A stretch of DNA of 64,000 bases from Alphaproteobacteria bacterium (GTDB lineage Bacteria; Pseudomonadota; Alphaproteobacteria; Rhizobiales; GCA-2746425), in contig JANSWZ010000001.1 of NCBI GenBank assembly GCA_024743215.1, positions 744,001 to 808,000 of the forward strand, read 5' to 3'. The stretch's first letter is position 1. The number at the start of each line of letters is the position of its first letter. The position numbers and the translations under genes are program-made. Positions 20,001 through 28,070 of the stretch are shown one piece after another. The notes beneath the pieces are model-generated. The model saw nothing but the letters and a program-made list of their open reading frames with translations, did no database searches and was not told the DNA's origin.

Positions 20001-20617
20001 TCATGCTCATAGGCATAGCTCACCAGAAAACGCTCAGTGAACCTTTCAGCAGGATGTTCATGACGCTGAATTTCAATATAGAACCGGTCACCGAACATTT
20101 GGGCTAATGTGTTCAATCTTGATGTAGCGCGGACTTCGTCACGATCCGCGATCAATTGATCAATTGCTCCTTCAAGACCACCAGACAGGCAAATCAGCCC
20201 CTCATTCAATTCGGTCAGAAGTTCAAGTGAGGTGTGAGATCGTGTCGACGCATCCGTTTCCAGAAAGCTACGGCTGACAAGCTTTGAAAGGTTGAGGAAG
20301 CCGGTCTGGTTCATTGCCATCAACACAACATTGCCATAGGCAACATCCGGCCTGTTCCGGCCATCTCTTGATCGCGGATCAATTTCAATATCTGCAAAAT
20401 CGATTGCCATCTGGCATCCGATGATTGGCTGAATGCCCTTGGATTGGGCTTTATCGGAAAACTCAAGCGCACCGAACAAATTGCCGGTGTCTGTTATAGC
20501 GACAGCTGGCATTGCATCAGCTTTTGTCAGTTCCAGCAACTTTCCAATCTGCAATGCGCCCTCAAGCAGCGAATAGGCCGAATGTACACGAAGGTGGATA
20601 AAGCCCGGATCAGCCAT
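17090..20617 (-). CDS. dnaE: DNA polymerase III alpha subunit (DnaE1 type)
   Basis: Replicative DNA polymerase catalytic subunit. The 1175-residue protein has an N-terminal PHP domain (HLRVHSAYSLLEG at residues 8-20), the C-family polymerase palm with catalytic Asp residues in PDFDIDF at 423-429, the thumb and fingers region with the GRGSGAGSLVAW motif, a helix-hairpin-helix/beta-binding region (ALGALKGVG), and a C-terminal OB fold (about residue 980 onward). The full length and conserved GSGAGS motif mark it as the replicative enzyme rather than the mutagenic DnaE2. It lies 127 nt downstream of a 33-aa membrane peptide and may share its transcript; ribosome site of dnaE is weak. Confidence 0.97.
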   Translation of the reverse strand: MADPGFIHLRVHSAYSLLEGALQIGKLLELTKADAMPAVAITDTGNLFGALEFSDKAQSKGIQPIIGCQMAIDFADIEIDPRSRDGRNRPDVAYGNVVLMAMNQTGFLNLSKLVSRSFLETDASTRSHTSLELLTELNEGLICLSGGLEGAIDQLIADRDEVRATSRLNTLAQMFGDRFYIEIQRHEHPAERFTERFLVSYAYEHDIALVATNEVFFPDQSDFEAHDALISIAQGRMVAEDDRRKLTAHHYFKSRAEMRDLFADLPEALENTIEIAQRCQFRPDKHDPILPNFTGEGSEATGESEDTALLIEREAAELRQQALDGLEQRLGLAGLAPGVDRETYDKRLAFELDVIVGMKYPGYFLIVADFIKWAKLNDVPVGPGRGSGAGSLVAWSLTITDIDPLRFSLLFERFLNPDRVSMPDFDIDFCQEKRDKVIRYVQRRYGAAQVAQIITFGTLQARAVLRDVGRVLQMPYGQVDRLCKMVPSTPANPMTLQEAIDTEPRLKEAGQEEEVVARLFSMATRLEGLYRHASTHAAGIVIGDRPLEQLVPLYRDPRSDMPVTQYNMKWVEQAGLVKFDFLGLKTLTILERAVGLIARRGIDVDLSTVPLEDKKTYEMLARGETAGVFQLESQGMRRALAGMKPDRFEDIIALVALYRPGPMDNIPTYNRRKHGLEEPDYMHPCLEEILKETHGVIIYQEQVMQIAQELSGYSLGEADLLRRAMGKKIKSEMDVQRVRFVDGAVERKIAKAQANTIFDLVARFADYGFNKSHAAAYALVAYHTAYLKANYPVEFLAATMTLDMGNTDKLSDFRQEAVRMGVKVLPPSVAKSCYEFEVEDGQIVYALGALKGVGHNVIDEIVKTRSENPFDDLSDFAERVDAKVLNKRTLDALVCSGAFDVFADNRAQLDAGLDRVMAHAQRISENARSGQDELFGGAGVQKEKIILPDAQPWKTSVRLSKEHKAIGLYLTAHPLDEYKAVLEKLEIPRWENFQAQVRKGKSAGKLAATIIAKQERKTRTGNRMGILVLSDPSGQYEATLYAERLTEYRERLEVGHSFIFTVGADTDDDTDEVRIRIQSLSPLEEIAEHGFSRLQIFADQSEPFGIIAQQMNRLMVQDSGNSRGRGRRGGKISLILLLNDGLRETEIELPGNYKLSSDIAGSIKSINGVVDVALN

Positions 20618-20744
20618 GAAGCGACTCGCAGTTTGAAATCTGTTCTTCGGCTATTGTCGCTCATGCAGGTATTGTGGTCCAGCGCGAAGCTGTTGTTTCC
20701 ACATCTCCGCTGCACCCGATATTGTCTGGATTCACTGTCCGGTC

Positions 20745-20846
20745 CTAAAATCCGGAAATCACCGCCCAGTCGCCCAGAAAGGCGACGAAAAAGGCAAACA
20801 TGATCAGTGTTACGAATGCGGTTATGTCACGAATTTGATAGAACAT
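20745..20846 (-). CDS. 33-residue single-pass membrane peptide under an apparent SOS operator
   Basis: A short frame from ATG 20846 to TAG 20745 encodes 33 residues. It begins MFYQIRDI, is followed by one hydrophobic helix of about 17 residues (9-25, rich in Phe, Val, Leu and Ala), and ends DWAVISGF. The start codon is preceded by AGGAG at 7 nt, the best ribosome site in this part of the window. A GTTC-N7-GTTC box lies 33-47 nt upstream of the ATG, inside a possible promoter. The size, single helix and SOS-type control recall Caulobacter SidA, an SOS-induced inner-membrane division inhibitor, but I see no sequence identity that I can vouch for. It precedes dnaE on the same strand. Confidence 0.62.
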   Translation of the reverse strand: MFYQIRDITAFVTLIMFAFFVAFLGDWAVISGF

Positions 20847-20873
20847 TTTGGGCTCCTGTGTGTCTTGAGCCTT

Positions 20874-20902
20874 AGATTGTTCTATTTTTGTTCTATTTTC
20901 AA
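20874..20902 (-). promoter_or_regulatory. Candidate promoter of the 33-aa peptide (and possibly dnaE)
   Basis: Read on the minus strand: TTGAAA, a 17-nt spacer containing most of the LexA box, then CAATCT as a weak -10. Only the -35 is close to consensus. Placement 28-56 nt before the ATG is suitable. Confidence 0.35.
20879..20893 (-). promoter_or_regulatory. Putative LexA (SOS) operator, GTTC-N7-GTTC
   Basis: The sequence on the plus strand is GTTC TATTTTT GTTC, an exact match to the alphaproteobacterial LexA box, a direct repeat with 7-nt spacing. It lies 33-47 nt upstream of the 33-aa peptide start and falls in the spacer between a TTGAAA -35-like hexamer (20897-20902) and a poor -10-like hexamer (20874-20879). 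Eight fixed positions would occur about once per 65 kb per strand by chance, so the position in a promoter-like site is the main support. Confidence 0.55.
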
Positions 20903-20942
20903 GAAAAAGAACAAACAGGGAATATTTACAGTTAAAATTGTT

Positions 20943-21638
20943 TTAATGGGCCACGATCTGTTGATCTTGAATGGTGATCTTTCTGTCCATGCGGGCGGCC
21001 AGATCCAGATTATGGGTCGCAACCAAAGCTGATAAACCAGACTCTTTTACAAGCTGTGACAGAGCGTCAAACACATAGTCCGAGGTTTTTGGGTCGAGAT
21101 TCCCAGTCGGCTCATCAGCAAGCAATATGCGTGGGCTGTTGGCTACTGCCCTTGCAATGGCAACACGCTGCTGCTCACCGCCCGACAGTTCCGCAGGCCG
21201 GTGTTTGCTTCGATGGTCAATATGAAGATACTGAAGCAGTGTGAATGCTCTCTTTTGCGCTTCAGCCCTGTCCAAGCCACGAATCATCATCGGCATCGCG
21301 ATATTCTCCACTGCCGTGAATTCGGGCAGGAGATGATGAAACTGGTAGACGATTCCAATCTCGGTGCGCCTCATACGCGTCAGAGCCTTGTCATCCAGCT
21401 TGTGACAGGCAGCGCCACCCACATAAACTTCGCCGCTTGTAGGTTTTTCAAGAAGCCCAGCGATGTGAAGCAGAGTCGACTTTCCCGTACCTGACGGAGC
21501 CACCAATGCGACCATTTCACCTGCGGCAAGGTTCAGGTTTGCATCCTTCAATACAGTGAGGGTTGCATCGCCATGCCCGTAGGTTTTCTCAATACCAGCC
21601 AGTTTCATAGCTGGCTGCAAAACAGCACCATTATTCAT
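20943..21638 (-). CDS. lolD: Lipoprotein-releasing ABC transporter ATP-binding protein
   Basis: ATPase of the LolCDE machine that extracts outer-membrane lipoproteins from the inner membrane. The 231-residue protein has Walker [10 protein letters not shown] (47-55), the ABC signature [14 protein letters not shown], and Walker [13 protein letters not shown], with the LolD/MacB family spacing. It begins at ATG 21638, overlapping the lolC stop by 8 nt; a second in-frame ATG at residue 11 is possible. It is downstream of the single permease gene lolC, so the complex is probably a permease homodimer, as in other alphaproteobacteria. Confidence 0.94.
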   Translation of the reverse strand: MNNGAVLQPAMKLAGIEKTYGHGDATLTVLKDANLNLAAGEMVALVAPSGTGKSTLLHIAGLLEKPTSGEVYVGGAACHKLDDKALTRMRRTEIGIVYQFHHLLPEFTAVENIAMPMMIRGLDRAEAQKRAFTLLQYLHIDHRSKHRPAELSGGEQQRVAIARAVANSPRILLADEPTGNLDPKTSDYVFDALSQLVKESGLSALVATHNLDLAARMDRKITIQDQQIVAH

Positions 21639-22923
21639 AACGAAGCGCGTCCACAGGATCGAGGCGTGCAGCGCGCCATGCCGGATACAATGTTGCCAGA
21701 AATGACAATACCAGCGCCATTAAAACCACTGTCGCTACCTCCGAGGGATCCATGTCCGCAGGCAGGCGGCTCAGGAAATACAGTTCTGGCGAAAACAACT
21801 CGGTTTCCGTCAGGCGTGACAAAAATTGCCGGATGTTTTCGATGTTGAGGCATACCACCGTTCCCAACACAAATCCGGCCAATGTTCCGAACATACCGAT
21901 GGCGGCACCGGTGATGAAGAATATCCGCATGATTGCACCACGTGTGGCGCCCATTGTGCGCAAGACTGCAATGTCCCGGCCTTTGTCTTTTACCAGCATA
22001 ATCAGTCCGGAAATAATGTTCAGTGCCGCGACCAAAACGATCAGGGTGAGGATGATAAACATCACATTCCGTTCCACCTGCAGAGCAGAAAAGAAGGTAG
22101 CATTGCGTTGTTGCCAATCGGTGATGAAAACAGGCCGTTCGGCGGCTTCCGTTATAGGCGCGCGCATGATGCCTACGTTATCCGGATCCTGCAGATAAAC
22201 CTCAATAAACGACACCGTGTCATCCTTGTTGAAATAAAGCTGCGCCTCCGCTTGCGGCATGAACACATAAGTTGAATCATATTCCGACATGCCAAGTTGG
22301 AAAATGGCTGTGATCGGATAGGCCTTGACCCGCGGCGCAACACCCATTGGTGTCACAGCGCCTCTTGGAGAGACAAGTGTCATGCGATCTCCCAACTGAA
22401 GACCCAAACTGGCTGCAAGCCGTGACCCGACGGCCAGGCCGCCACCATCATCAAACCCTGTCAAAGTTCCCTGGAGTACATTGTTGACCACGGCAGGCAG
22501 CTTTTGAAAGTCTGCTTCCTGAATCCCGCGGACCAGCACGCCCCTGCTGTTATCTCGTGCTGAGGCGAGCACCTGCCCTTCAACAACTGGAATGGCAGCC
22601 CGCACAGATTCCAGTTTCGACAAACGTTCCGTGACGTCATCAAAATCATTCAGCGGGCCATCAATCGGTTCAATGATCATATGCCCATTGATGCCAAGAA
22701 TTTTGCCGAGCAGTTCGGTGCGAAATCCGTTCATCACGGCCATCACGATTATAAGCGCAGCCACTCCCAACATGATGCCCGCAAAGGAAAACCCTGCGAT
22801 TGCAGAAATGGACGCCTCTTTGCGCCGCGCCCGCAGGTAACGACCCGCCAGCATCCACTCAAACCGAGAGAATGGTTTTGTGCCGTTGGGCGCATCTGCA
22901 AAATCGGGAGCCAGTTCAGTCAT
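21631..22923 (-). CDS. lolC: Lipoprotein-releasing ABC transporter permease (LolC/LolE family)
   Basis: Inner-membrane permease of the lipoprotein release system. The 430-residue protein has a first membrane helix near residues 30-55, a large periplasmic domain, and three more helices in the last 170 residues (the FtsX-like region with [16 protein letters not shown]). I start at ATG 22923, which has AAGAGA upstream and lies 19 nt after the proS stop; a longer frame to 22983 would overlap proS. Only one LolC/E gene is present here, so it probably serves for both LolC and LolE; a second copy elsewhere cannot be excluded. Confidence 0.93.
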   Translation of the reverse strand: MTELAPDFADAPNGTKPFSRFEWMLAGRYLRARRKEASISAIAGFSFAGIMLGVAALIIVMAVMNGFRTELLGKILGINGHMIIEPIDGPLNDFDDVTERLSKLESVRAAIPVVEGQVLASARDNSRGVLVRGIQEADFQKLPAVVNNVLQGTLTGFDDGGGLAVGSRLAASLGLQLGDRMTLVSPRGAVTPMGVAPRVKAYPITAIFQLGMSEYDSTYVFMPQAEAQLYFNKDDTVSFIEVYLQDPDNVGIMRAPITEAAERPVFITDWQQRNATFFSALQVERNVMFIILTLIVLVAALNIISGLIMLVKDKGRDIAVLRTMGATRGAIMRIFFITGAAIGMFGTLAGFVLGTVVCLNIENIRQFLSRLTETELFSPELYFLSRLPADMDPSEVATVVLMALVLSFLATLYPAWRAARLDPVDALRYE

Positions 22924-22942
22924 AGAATCTCTTGATGGGCTG

Positions 22943-24271
22943 CTACGAAGCCAATGTGGCCTGTAGCTTGTTGAAGGCTGCATCCGGTGTCAGGCTTTCC
23001 CGTTCACCGGTACGACGATTCTTCAATTCAATTTCTCCACTTTCAACACCCTTGGGTCCGATGATCAATTGCCAAGGCAATCCGATCAGGTCCATTGACG
23101 CAAACTTACCACCGGCACGCATGTCACGATCATCGTAAAGCACGGACATTCCGGCGTTAGTAAGGCGTGCATAAAGGTCGTCACAAGCAGCATCCGTGGC
23201 TTCGTGTCCAGCTTTCAAGCTGATCAAGCCAATCTGGAACGGCGCGACCGATTCAGGCCAGATAATACCGTTTTCATCATGACTTGCTTCAATAATGGCG
23301 CCCACAAGGCGTGACACGCCAATGCCATAGGACCCCATATGGACGGGCACATCTACACCGTCAGGTCCGGCAACTCGGGCGTTCATGGGGTCGGAATATT
23401 TGGTGCCAAAATAGAAAATATGACCAACTTCAATACCCCTGGCCGAAACCCGGTCCTGTTCCGGTATCTTTGCAAAAGCTGCTTCATCATGCATTTCTTC
23501 GGTGGCCGCATATTGAGCGGTGTATTTGTCTACCCAGGGGGACAAATCGCCGTCGAAATCAATATCTTCATCTGGCACGGGCAAGTCCAGGAAATCCCGA
23601 TGGCAATAGACTTCGCTTTCGCCGGTATCAGCCAAAACAATGAACTCATGGGTCATGTCGCCGCCAATGGGTCCTGACTCAGCTTTCATCGGAATCGCAG
23701 TCAGCCCAAGGCGCTGATAGGTTCGAAGATACGCAACGAACATGCGGTTATATGATTTACGCGCATCTTCCTTGGTCAAATCAAACGAATATGCATCCTT
23801 CATCAGGAATTCCCGGCCGCGCATCACACCAAAGCGGGGACGCACTTCATCGCGGAATTTCCACTGAATGTGGTACAGATTTAAAGGCAAGTCCTTGTAG
23901 GACTTTACGGATCCACGAAAAATATCGGCAATCATTTCCTCGTTGGTCGGGCCAAACAACATATCCCGGTCATGCCGATCAGTGATGCGCAGCATTTCCT
24001 TGCCGTAATCATCATAACGTCCGCTTTCGCGCCACAGATCCGCCGGCTGAATTGTTGGCATCAACAATTCGACCGCGCCCGCGCGATTCTGCTCTTCACG
24101 TACAATCTGATCGACTTTTTTCAGAACAGCATGACCGAATGGCAGCCATGAATAAATCCCGGCGGATTGCTGCCGGATCATTCCGGCGCGCAACATCAGC
24201 CGGTGTGAGACGATTTCCGCCTCTTTCGGAGTTTCTTTTAGAATCGGCAGGAAGTAACGGGAAAGACGCAT
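22943..24271 (-). CDS. proS: Prolyl-tRNA synthetase (short bacterial form)
   Basis: Charges tRNA-Pro. The 442-residue length and lack of the large editing insertion identify the alphaproteobacterial short ProS. Class II motifs are seen: motif 1 region around [14 protein letters not shown], motif 2 with [20 protein letters not shown], and motif 3 with [13 protein letters not shown], then the anticodon-binding domain at the C terminus (from about residue 340). I start at ATG 24271, giving MRLSRYFLP as in relatives; an ATG at 24292 would add seven residues. First gene of the proS-lolC-lolD run, transcribed toward dnaE. Confidence 0.96.
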   Translation of the reverse strand: MRLSRYFLPILKETPKEAEIVSHRLMLRAGMIRQQSAGIYSWLPFGHAVLKKVDQIVREEQNRAGAVELLMPTIQPADLWRESGRYDDYGKEMLRITDRHDRDMLFGPTNEEMIADIFRGSVKSYKDLPLNLYHIQWKFRDEVRPRFGVMRGREFLMKDAYSFDLTKEDARKSYNRMFVAYLRTYQRLGLTAIPMKAESGPIGGDMTHEFIVLADTGESEVYCHRDFLDLPVPDEDIDFDGDLSPWVDKYTAQYAATEEMHDEAAFAKIPEQDRVSARGIEVGHIFYFGTKYSDPMNARVAGPDGVDVPVHMGSYGIGVSRLVGAIIEASHDENGIIWPESVAPFQIGLISLKAGHEATDAACDDLYARLTNAGMSVLYDDRDMRAGGKFASMDLIGLPWQLIIGPKGVESGEIELKNRRTGERESLTPDAAFNKLQATLAS

Positions 24272-24295
24272 CGAGAATCCGTTTGTAACCATCAA

Positions 24296-24932
24296 TTGAT
24301 ATCAATGAGAGAGAAACCGTATGGCCGGAGAAAATACAAGCCTTTTGTTAGAAGCAACCTGGATGATCTTTATCGAAGCCTATTCAACCTGCTCTGACAA
24401 AAAAAAGCACTTCAGTGGTCACAATATGGTGACAAAACGAATTTTCGACGCTAGTTTACGTCAGAAGGTGGTGTTTTGCTGCCTTCTTTCGCGGTCTTAG
24501 TCTTGGGAGGGAGTGTTTCCGTTGCGCGGTTTTTCCAGCGCATATTCGAAACGAAGTCTATTCAATTCGGATTGGAAACAGGAACGCGGAACTGGAAAGA
24601 GCGGAGGTTTATCCTCCGCTCTTTTTTTATGCCTTTTCAAAAACTGGCATTAAAAACAGCAAGATAGTGTCTTCAGAACATTGATTGCGTTTGTCGCAAC
24701 AAGGTAGTCTCAGCTCAGCTTATCGATCACGTAAGCAGCACATTTTGTGCTGGGTGCCGGACAAGTCGGTCAACACTGCTGTTGGACTGATGTGATCTGC
24801 TGAAGACTGGGGTCGCACATTCCATAGACATCATCGCATTCCAACTACTGACGTGAGCACCGTTGCCTAGCGTGTACCTCACAGGCAGTGGTGTCAATCT
24901 GATCAGTTGATCCGGCATCAATGAAACAGGCT
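24296..24932. other. Gene-poor 640-bp gap with one strong plus-strand terminator
   Basis: No frame in this stretch has a family match or a good ribosome site. Short frames at 24476-24667 (+) and 24727-24921 (-) are not convincing: the first runs through the terminator, the second has no ribosome site. The one clear element is the intrinsic terminator at 24598-24629, which has no protein gene upstream on its strand. A 7-bp hairpin (CAGCACA/TGTGCTG, 24736-24752) lies farther right. The left part should hold the promoter of proS on the minus strand. A small RNA ending at the terminator is possible. Confidence 0.6.
24598..24629 (+). terminator. Orphan rho-independent terminator, possible end of a small RNA
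   Basis: A 10-bp stem AGAGCGGAGG/CCTCCGCTCT with a 5-nt loop is followed by seven T residues on the plus strand. No protein gene reads into it from the left on the plus strand (proS reads away). On the minus strand it would be a weaker terminator (TTT then CC) for the birA-to-DUF1467 operon. Confidence 0.8.
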
Positions 24933-25196
24933 CTAATAGGTTGGCAGAAAAGGAATGTCGTCCAATCCGAAGCCAGCTACAACGCGAGCATAGTAAAACC
25001 CGCCAAATACGACCAATGAAATAAGCGTTGTGGCAATGGCCTTTTTGCCAAGGCTTGCTTTAATCGGTGCTCCACGATCAGTTCCAAGCGCCATATCATC
25101 GCCCTCATGTTGGGAGCGAACACCAAATGGAAGCGTAACAAAAAGCACCAACCACCAAATGATGAAATAGATTGCAAGACCACTTGCAAAAGACAT
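24933..25196 (-). CDS. DUF1467 family small membrane protein
   Basis: An 87-residue protein of unknown function found widely in alphaproteobacteria. Two membrane helices are clear, residues 5-24 and about 53-73, joined by a polar loop that contains the family motif LPFGVRSQHEG near residues 22-32 and GTDRGAP. The C terminus ends GFGLDDIPFLPTY. It follows mce by 3 nt and is the last gene of the nuo-distal birA-rnj-mce-DUF1467 run. The constant association with these genes suggests an envelope role, but no function is known. Confidence 0.85.
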   Translation of the reverse strand: MSFASGLAIYFIIWWLVLFVTLPFGVRSQHEGDDMALGTDRGAPIKASLGKKAIATTLISLVVFGGFYYARVVAGFGLDDIPFLPTY

Positions 25197-25199
25197 GTT

Positions 25200-25604
25200 C
25201 TAGACCTCTTCCAATTCAATGAGCGTGCCCTGAAAATCCTTCGGGTGCAGAAACAGCACCGGTTTTCCATGAGCGCCAATTTTCGGTTCACCATCACCCA
25301 GAACACGCACGCCGTCTGCCTGCAATTTGTCGCGGGCCTGGAGAATATTATCAACCTCGTAGCAAATATGGTGAATGCCACCCGATGGGTTTTTCTCCAG
25401 GAACCCTGCAATCGGGGATTTCTCACCCAATGGTTCAAGCAGTTCAATCTTTGTGTTTGGCAGTTCTATGAAAACAACCGTCACCCCCTGCTCGGGTATT
25501 TCCATGGGCTCAGAAATGGTCGCGCCCAGTGTGGTTTTGTACTGGTGCGAAGCGCTCTGAAGATCAGGCACAGCTATGGCAACATGATTCAAGCGATCCA
25601 GCAT
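25200..25604 (-). CDS. mce: Methylmalonyl-CoA epimerase
   Basis: Interconverts (2R)- and (2S)-methylmalonyl-CoA in propionyl-CoA metabolism. The 134-residue VOC/glyoxalase-fold protein shows the expected metal ligands: His in LNHVAIAV near residue 7, His in GIHHICYEV around residues 76-77, and Glu in TLIELEEV at the C terminus. The length is that of the family. It lies between rnj and the DUF1467 gene in a compact minus-strand run; methylmalonyl-CoA mutase genes are not in this window. Confidence 0.93.
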   Translation of the reverse strand: MLDRLNHVAIAVPDLQSASHQYKTTLGATISEPMEIPEQGVTVVFIELPNTKIELLEPLGEKSPIAGFLEKNPSGGIHHICYEVDNILQARDKLQADGVRVLGDGEPKIGAHGKPVLFLHPKDFQGTLIELEEV

Positions 25605-25622
25605 GGGTCAGTTCCTCAAGTT

Positions 25623-27290
25623 TCAAACGATGTGAACGCGAACCTGGCAAACGGGCTTCTTGCCCCAGATATGCTGCACTTCACCACGAATGGCTCGGCG
25701 CAACGATTCTTCAAGTTGACCGGAATTTTTGCGGCGTTTTGCTGGCATGCTGTCGAGTACACCATCAATGGCATCCAGAATGATATCTTCAAAATCCGCG
25801 CCCCTGCTATCAAAGTCCGGGAGGCCATACAAATCGGCTGCTGGTTCATCCAGTATTTCGCCCTGGCGTGACATCACCAGAGACACTGACACAACACCGG
25901 CAAAAGACAGCTTGCGACGTTCACCCACACCGCCGGTTTCCGGCTCGGTAATGAGTTTGCCATCCTTGTGCAGTCGGCCAGCCTGCATGTTGTCAACAAT
26001 GCCTGGCTTCCCCGGTGCCAGTTTGACCAATGCGCCGTTTCGAATTTGCACGACAATCTTGACGCCCTGTTCAGCCGCCAATTTGGCATGGGCTGACAGA
26101 TGAAGCGGTTCTCCGTGAACCGGTATTGCAATCTCGGGCTTCGTCCAATCGTACATCTGAACCAGTTCACCCCGGCGTGGATGGCCGGACACATGAACAA
26201 GACCGTCACGATCTGTGATGACTTCCATACCCTGATCGCACAGGCTGTTGATGACCGTGTTGACCGGCACTTCGTTTCCAGGAATCGTGCGGGAAGAAAA
26301 GATGACACGGTCTCCGGACACCAGCTTGATGTTGCGATGGCTGCCATTGGCAATGCGTGCAAGTGCGGCGCGATCTTCACCCTGACTACCTGTGCACATC
26401 ACCAGAACCTTGTCCCGGGGCAGATAGCCAAAATCATCTTCCGACAAAAACGGTTTGATTCCGTCGAAAAAACCCAGCTCTCTGGCAATGATTGATACAC
26501 GTTGCATGGCGCGACCGACCAGAATCACATCACGTCCGGCTTTTTCGGCAACTTCGGCAACAGTCCGCATACGCGCCACATTCGACGCAAATGAGGTTAC
26601 GGCTACCCGGTTTGGGGCATCCTTGATAAATTCATAAAGGCCATCTGCAATATCGGCCTCACTGGGGCTGATCCCTTCACGCACGGCATTCGTCGAATCG
26701 CAGACGAGCGCGAGAACACCCTCTTCACCAATCTCTTTCAGGCGATTTACATCCATGGCTTCCCCAACAACGGGTGTCGGATCGATCTTCCAGTCACCAG
26801 TGTGAAGGGCCAGTCCGAGCGGAGTGCGGATCGCCAAAGCGTTTGGTTCGGGTATGGAATGGGAAACAGGCACCATTTCCAGATCAAAAGGCCCCAGGTT
26901 CCAACGTTCGGTCTGACTGATTGTGTTGATTGGAATTTTTCCGGCCCACGGCGCTCCATCAAGTTTTGCTTCCAGCATCGCTGCCGTGAAAGGCGTTGCA
27001 TATACAGGTGCGCCAACACGTTCCCACAAGTCCACGAGTCCACCATAGTGGTCTTCATGGGCATGGGTCAGAATTATACCGAGGACGTTGTTTTTTTCTG
27101 ATTCCAGGAAGCGGATATCCGGAAAAATGAGATCGACGCCAGGTTGTGTTTCCCTTGCAAATCCAAGTCCGAAATCTACAACAATCCAGGATTTCTTATC
27201 AACCGGTCCGAAGCCATACATGCCCAGATTCATGCCGATTTCGCCAACCCCACCCAGTGGCAGGAATACGAATTGGTTTTGTTCGCTCAT
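25623..27290 (-). CDS. rnj: Ribonuclease J
   Basis: Metallo-beta-lactamase/beta-CASP nuclease with 5'-3' exo- and endonuclease activity in RNA decay and rRNA maturation. The 555-residue protein has the zinc motif THAHEDHYGG (about residues 75-84), further ligands in HTGDWKID and a beta-CASP domain with TGSQGE and VHVSGHPRRGE, then a C-terminal domain. It lies directly after birA in reading order reversed: its ATG at 27290 abuts the birA stop, so the two are coupled. RNase J and RNase E coexist in many alphaproteobacteria. Confidence 0.95.
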   Translation of the reverse strand: MSEQNQFVFLPLGGVGEIGMNLGMYGFGPVDKKSWIVVDFGLGFARETQPGVDLIFPDIRFLESEKNNVLGIILTHAHEDHYGGLVDLWERVGAPVYATPFTAAMLEAKLDGAPWAGKIPINTISQTERWNLGPFDLEMVPVSHSIPEPNALAIRTPLGLALHTGDWKIDPTPVVGEAMDVNRLKEIGEEGVLALVCDSTNAVREGISPSEADIADGLYEFIKDAPNRVAVTSFASNVARMRTVAEVAEKAGRDVILVGRAMQRVSIIARELGFFDGIKPFLSEDDFGYLPRDKVLVMCTGSQGEDRAALARIANGSHRNIKLVSGDRVIFSSRTIPGNEVPVNTVINSLCDQGMEVITDRDGLVHVSGHPRRGELVQMYDWTKPEIAIPVHGEPLHLSAHAKLAAEQGVKIVVQIRNGALVKLAPGKPGIVDNMQAGRLHKDGKLITEPETGGVGERRKLSFAGVVSVSLVMSRQGEILDEPAADLYGLPDFDSRGADFEDIILDAIDGVLDSMPAKRRKNSGQLEESLRRAIRGEVQHIWGKKPVCQVRVHIV

Positions 27291-28064
27291 TTAGTGTCCT
27301 TCTGGCGGCTGACCTGACTGTGGCAACATGAAGACATCTCCCGCCGAGATGACGCTTGTGCCGCTTTCGGGGTGCGAAAGCAAGAGGCGGCCTGTGGCAT
27401 CCAGCCCGGTAAAGCGTCCTTTGAGTTCGCGGTCATTCAACCGAACCGTAATTTCTTCGCCAACGCCGCTGGCGCGTTGCAGCCAGGCTTCCCGTATAGA
27501 GGCGAAATTGTTACCTGCATGCCAGTCAGCCAACACATTTACAACCTCTGCGCTAAACAGTTCAAAAACAGCTTCAGCGGAGATCACCTGCCCTTCGGCA
27601 ACAAAATTGGTCACCTGATATGGGGCATTTACCGGACTGGTCGTGCAATTGATTCCGCAACCAATCACAATGCCAGTGCGCCCGGCCAAATGCGTGGCTT
27701 CCATCAATATTCCGGCAATTTTCTTGCGATCATACAACAGGTCATTCGGCCACTTGACCGTTAGCTGCCTCTGCACATCTGGTGGAAGCGCGCGAGACAA
27801 CGCCTTATGCAAAGCCAGAGAAATCACAAAAGCCAGTTGAGGCAAAGCTTCGGAGGGTGCAGGATCCACAAGCAACAGCGAACCATAAAAATTACCTGGC
27901 GGAGACACCCAATTGCGGCCGCGTCTTCCTTTGCCATCCACTTGTTCGCTAGCCGTTACCCAAAGCGGATTGGAGCGCCCATCGCGAAATGCATCAAGCG
28001 CCAGATCATTGGTCGACCCGACGCTTGAAAAATGTTGACGTTCAATGGCCGCAGACAGCGCCAT
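27291..28064 (-). CDS. birA: Biotin-[acetyl-CoA-carboxylase] ligase
   Basis: Attaches biotin to the biotin carboxyl carrier protein. The 257-residue protein lacks the N-terminal helix-turn-helix of E. coli BirA, so it is the monofunctional class I enzyme without repressor activity. The biotinyl-AMP loop GKGRRGRNW is at about residues 44-52, and the VKWPNDLLYDRKKIAGIL segment and a small C-terminal SH3-like domain follow. It begins 6 nt after the nuoN stop and ends against the rnj ATG, so it may be read with the nuo operon. Confidence 0.95.
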   Translation of the reverse strand: MALSAAIERQHFSSVGSTNDLALDAFRDGRSNPLWVTASEQVDGKGRRGRNWVSPPGNFYGSLLLVDPAPSEALPQLAFVISLALHKALSRALPPDVQRQLTVKWPNDLLYDRKKIAGILMEATHLAGRTGIVIGCGINCTTSPVNAPYQVTNFVAEGQVISAEAVFELFSAEVVNVLADWHAGNNFASIREAWLQRASGVGEEITVRLNDRELKGRFTGLDATGRLLLSHPESGTSVISAGDVFMLPQSGQPPEGH

Positions 28065-28070
28065 TGGACT

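Noticed and set aside
24476-24667. 63-codon frame on the plus strand in the gap before the DUF1467 gene
   Set aside because: It runs through the intrinsic terminator, starts with TTG and has no ribosome site or family match.
24727-24921. 64-codon frame on the minus strand in the same gap
   Set aside because: No ribosome site, no recognisable motif, unusual composition for this genome.
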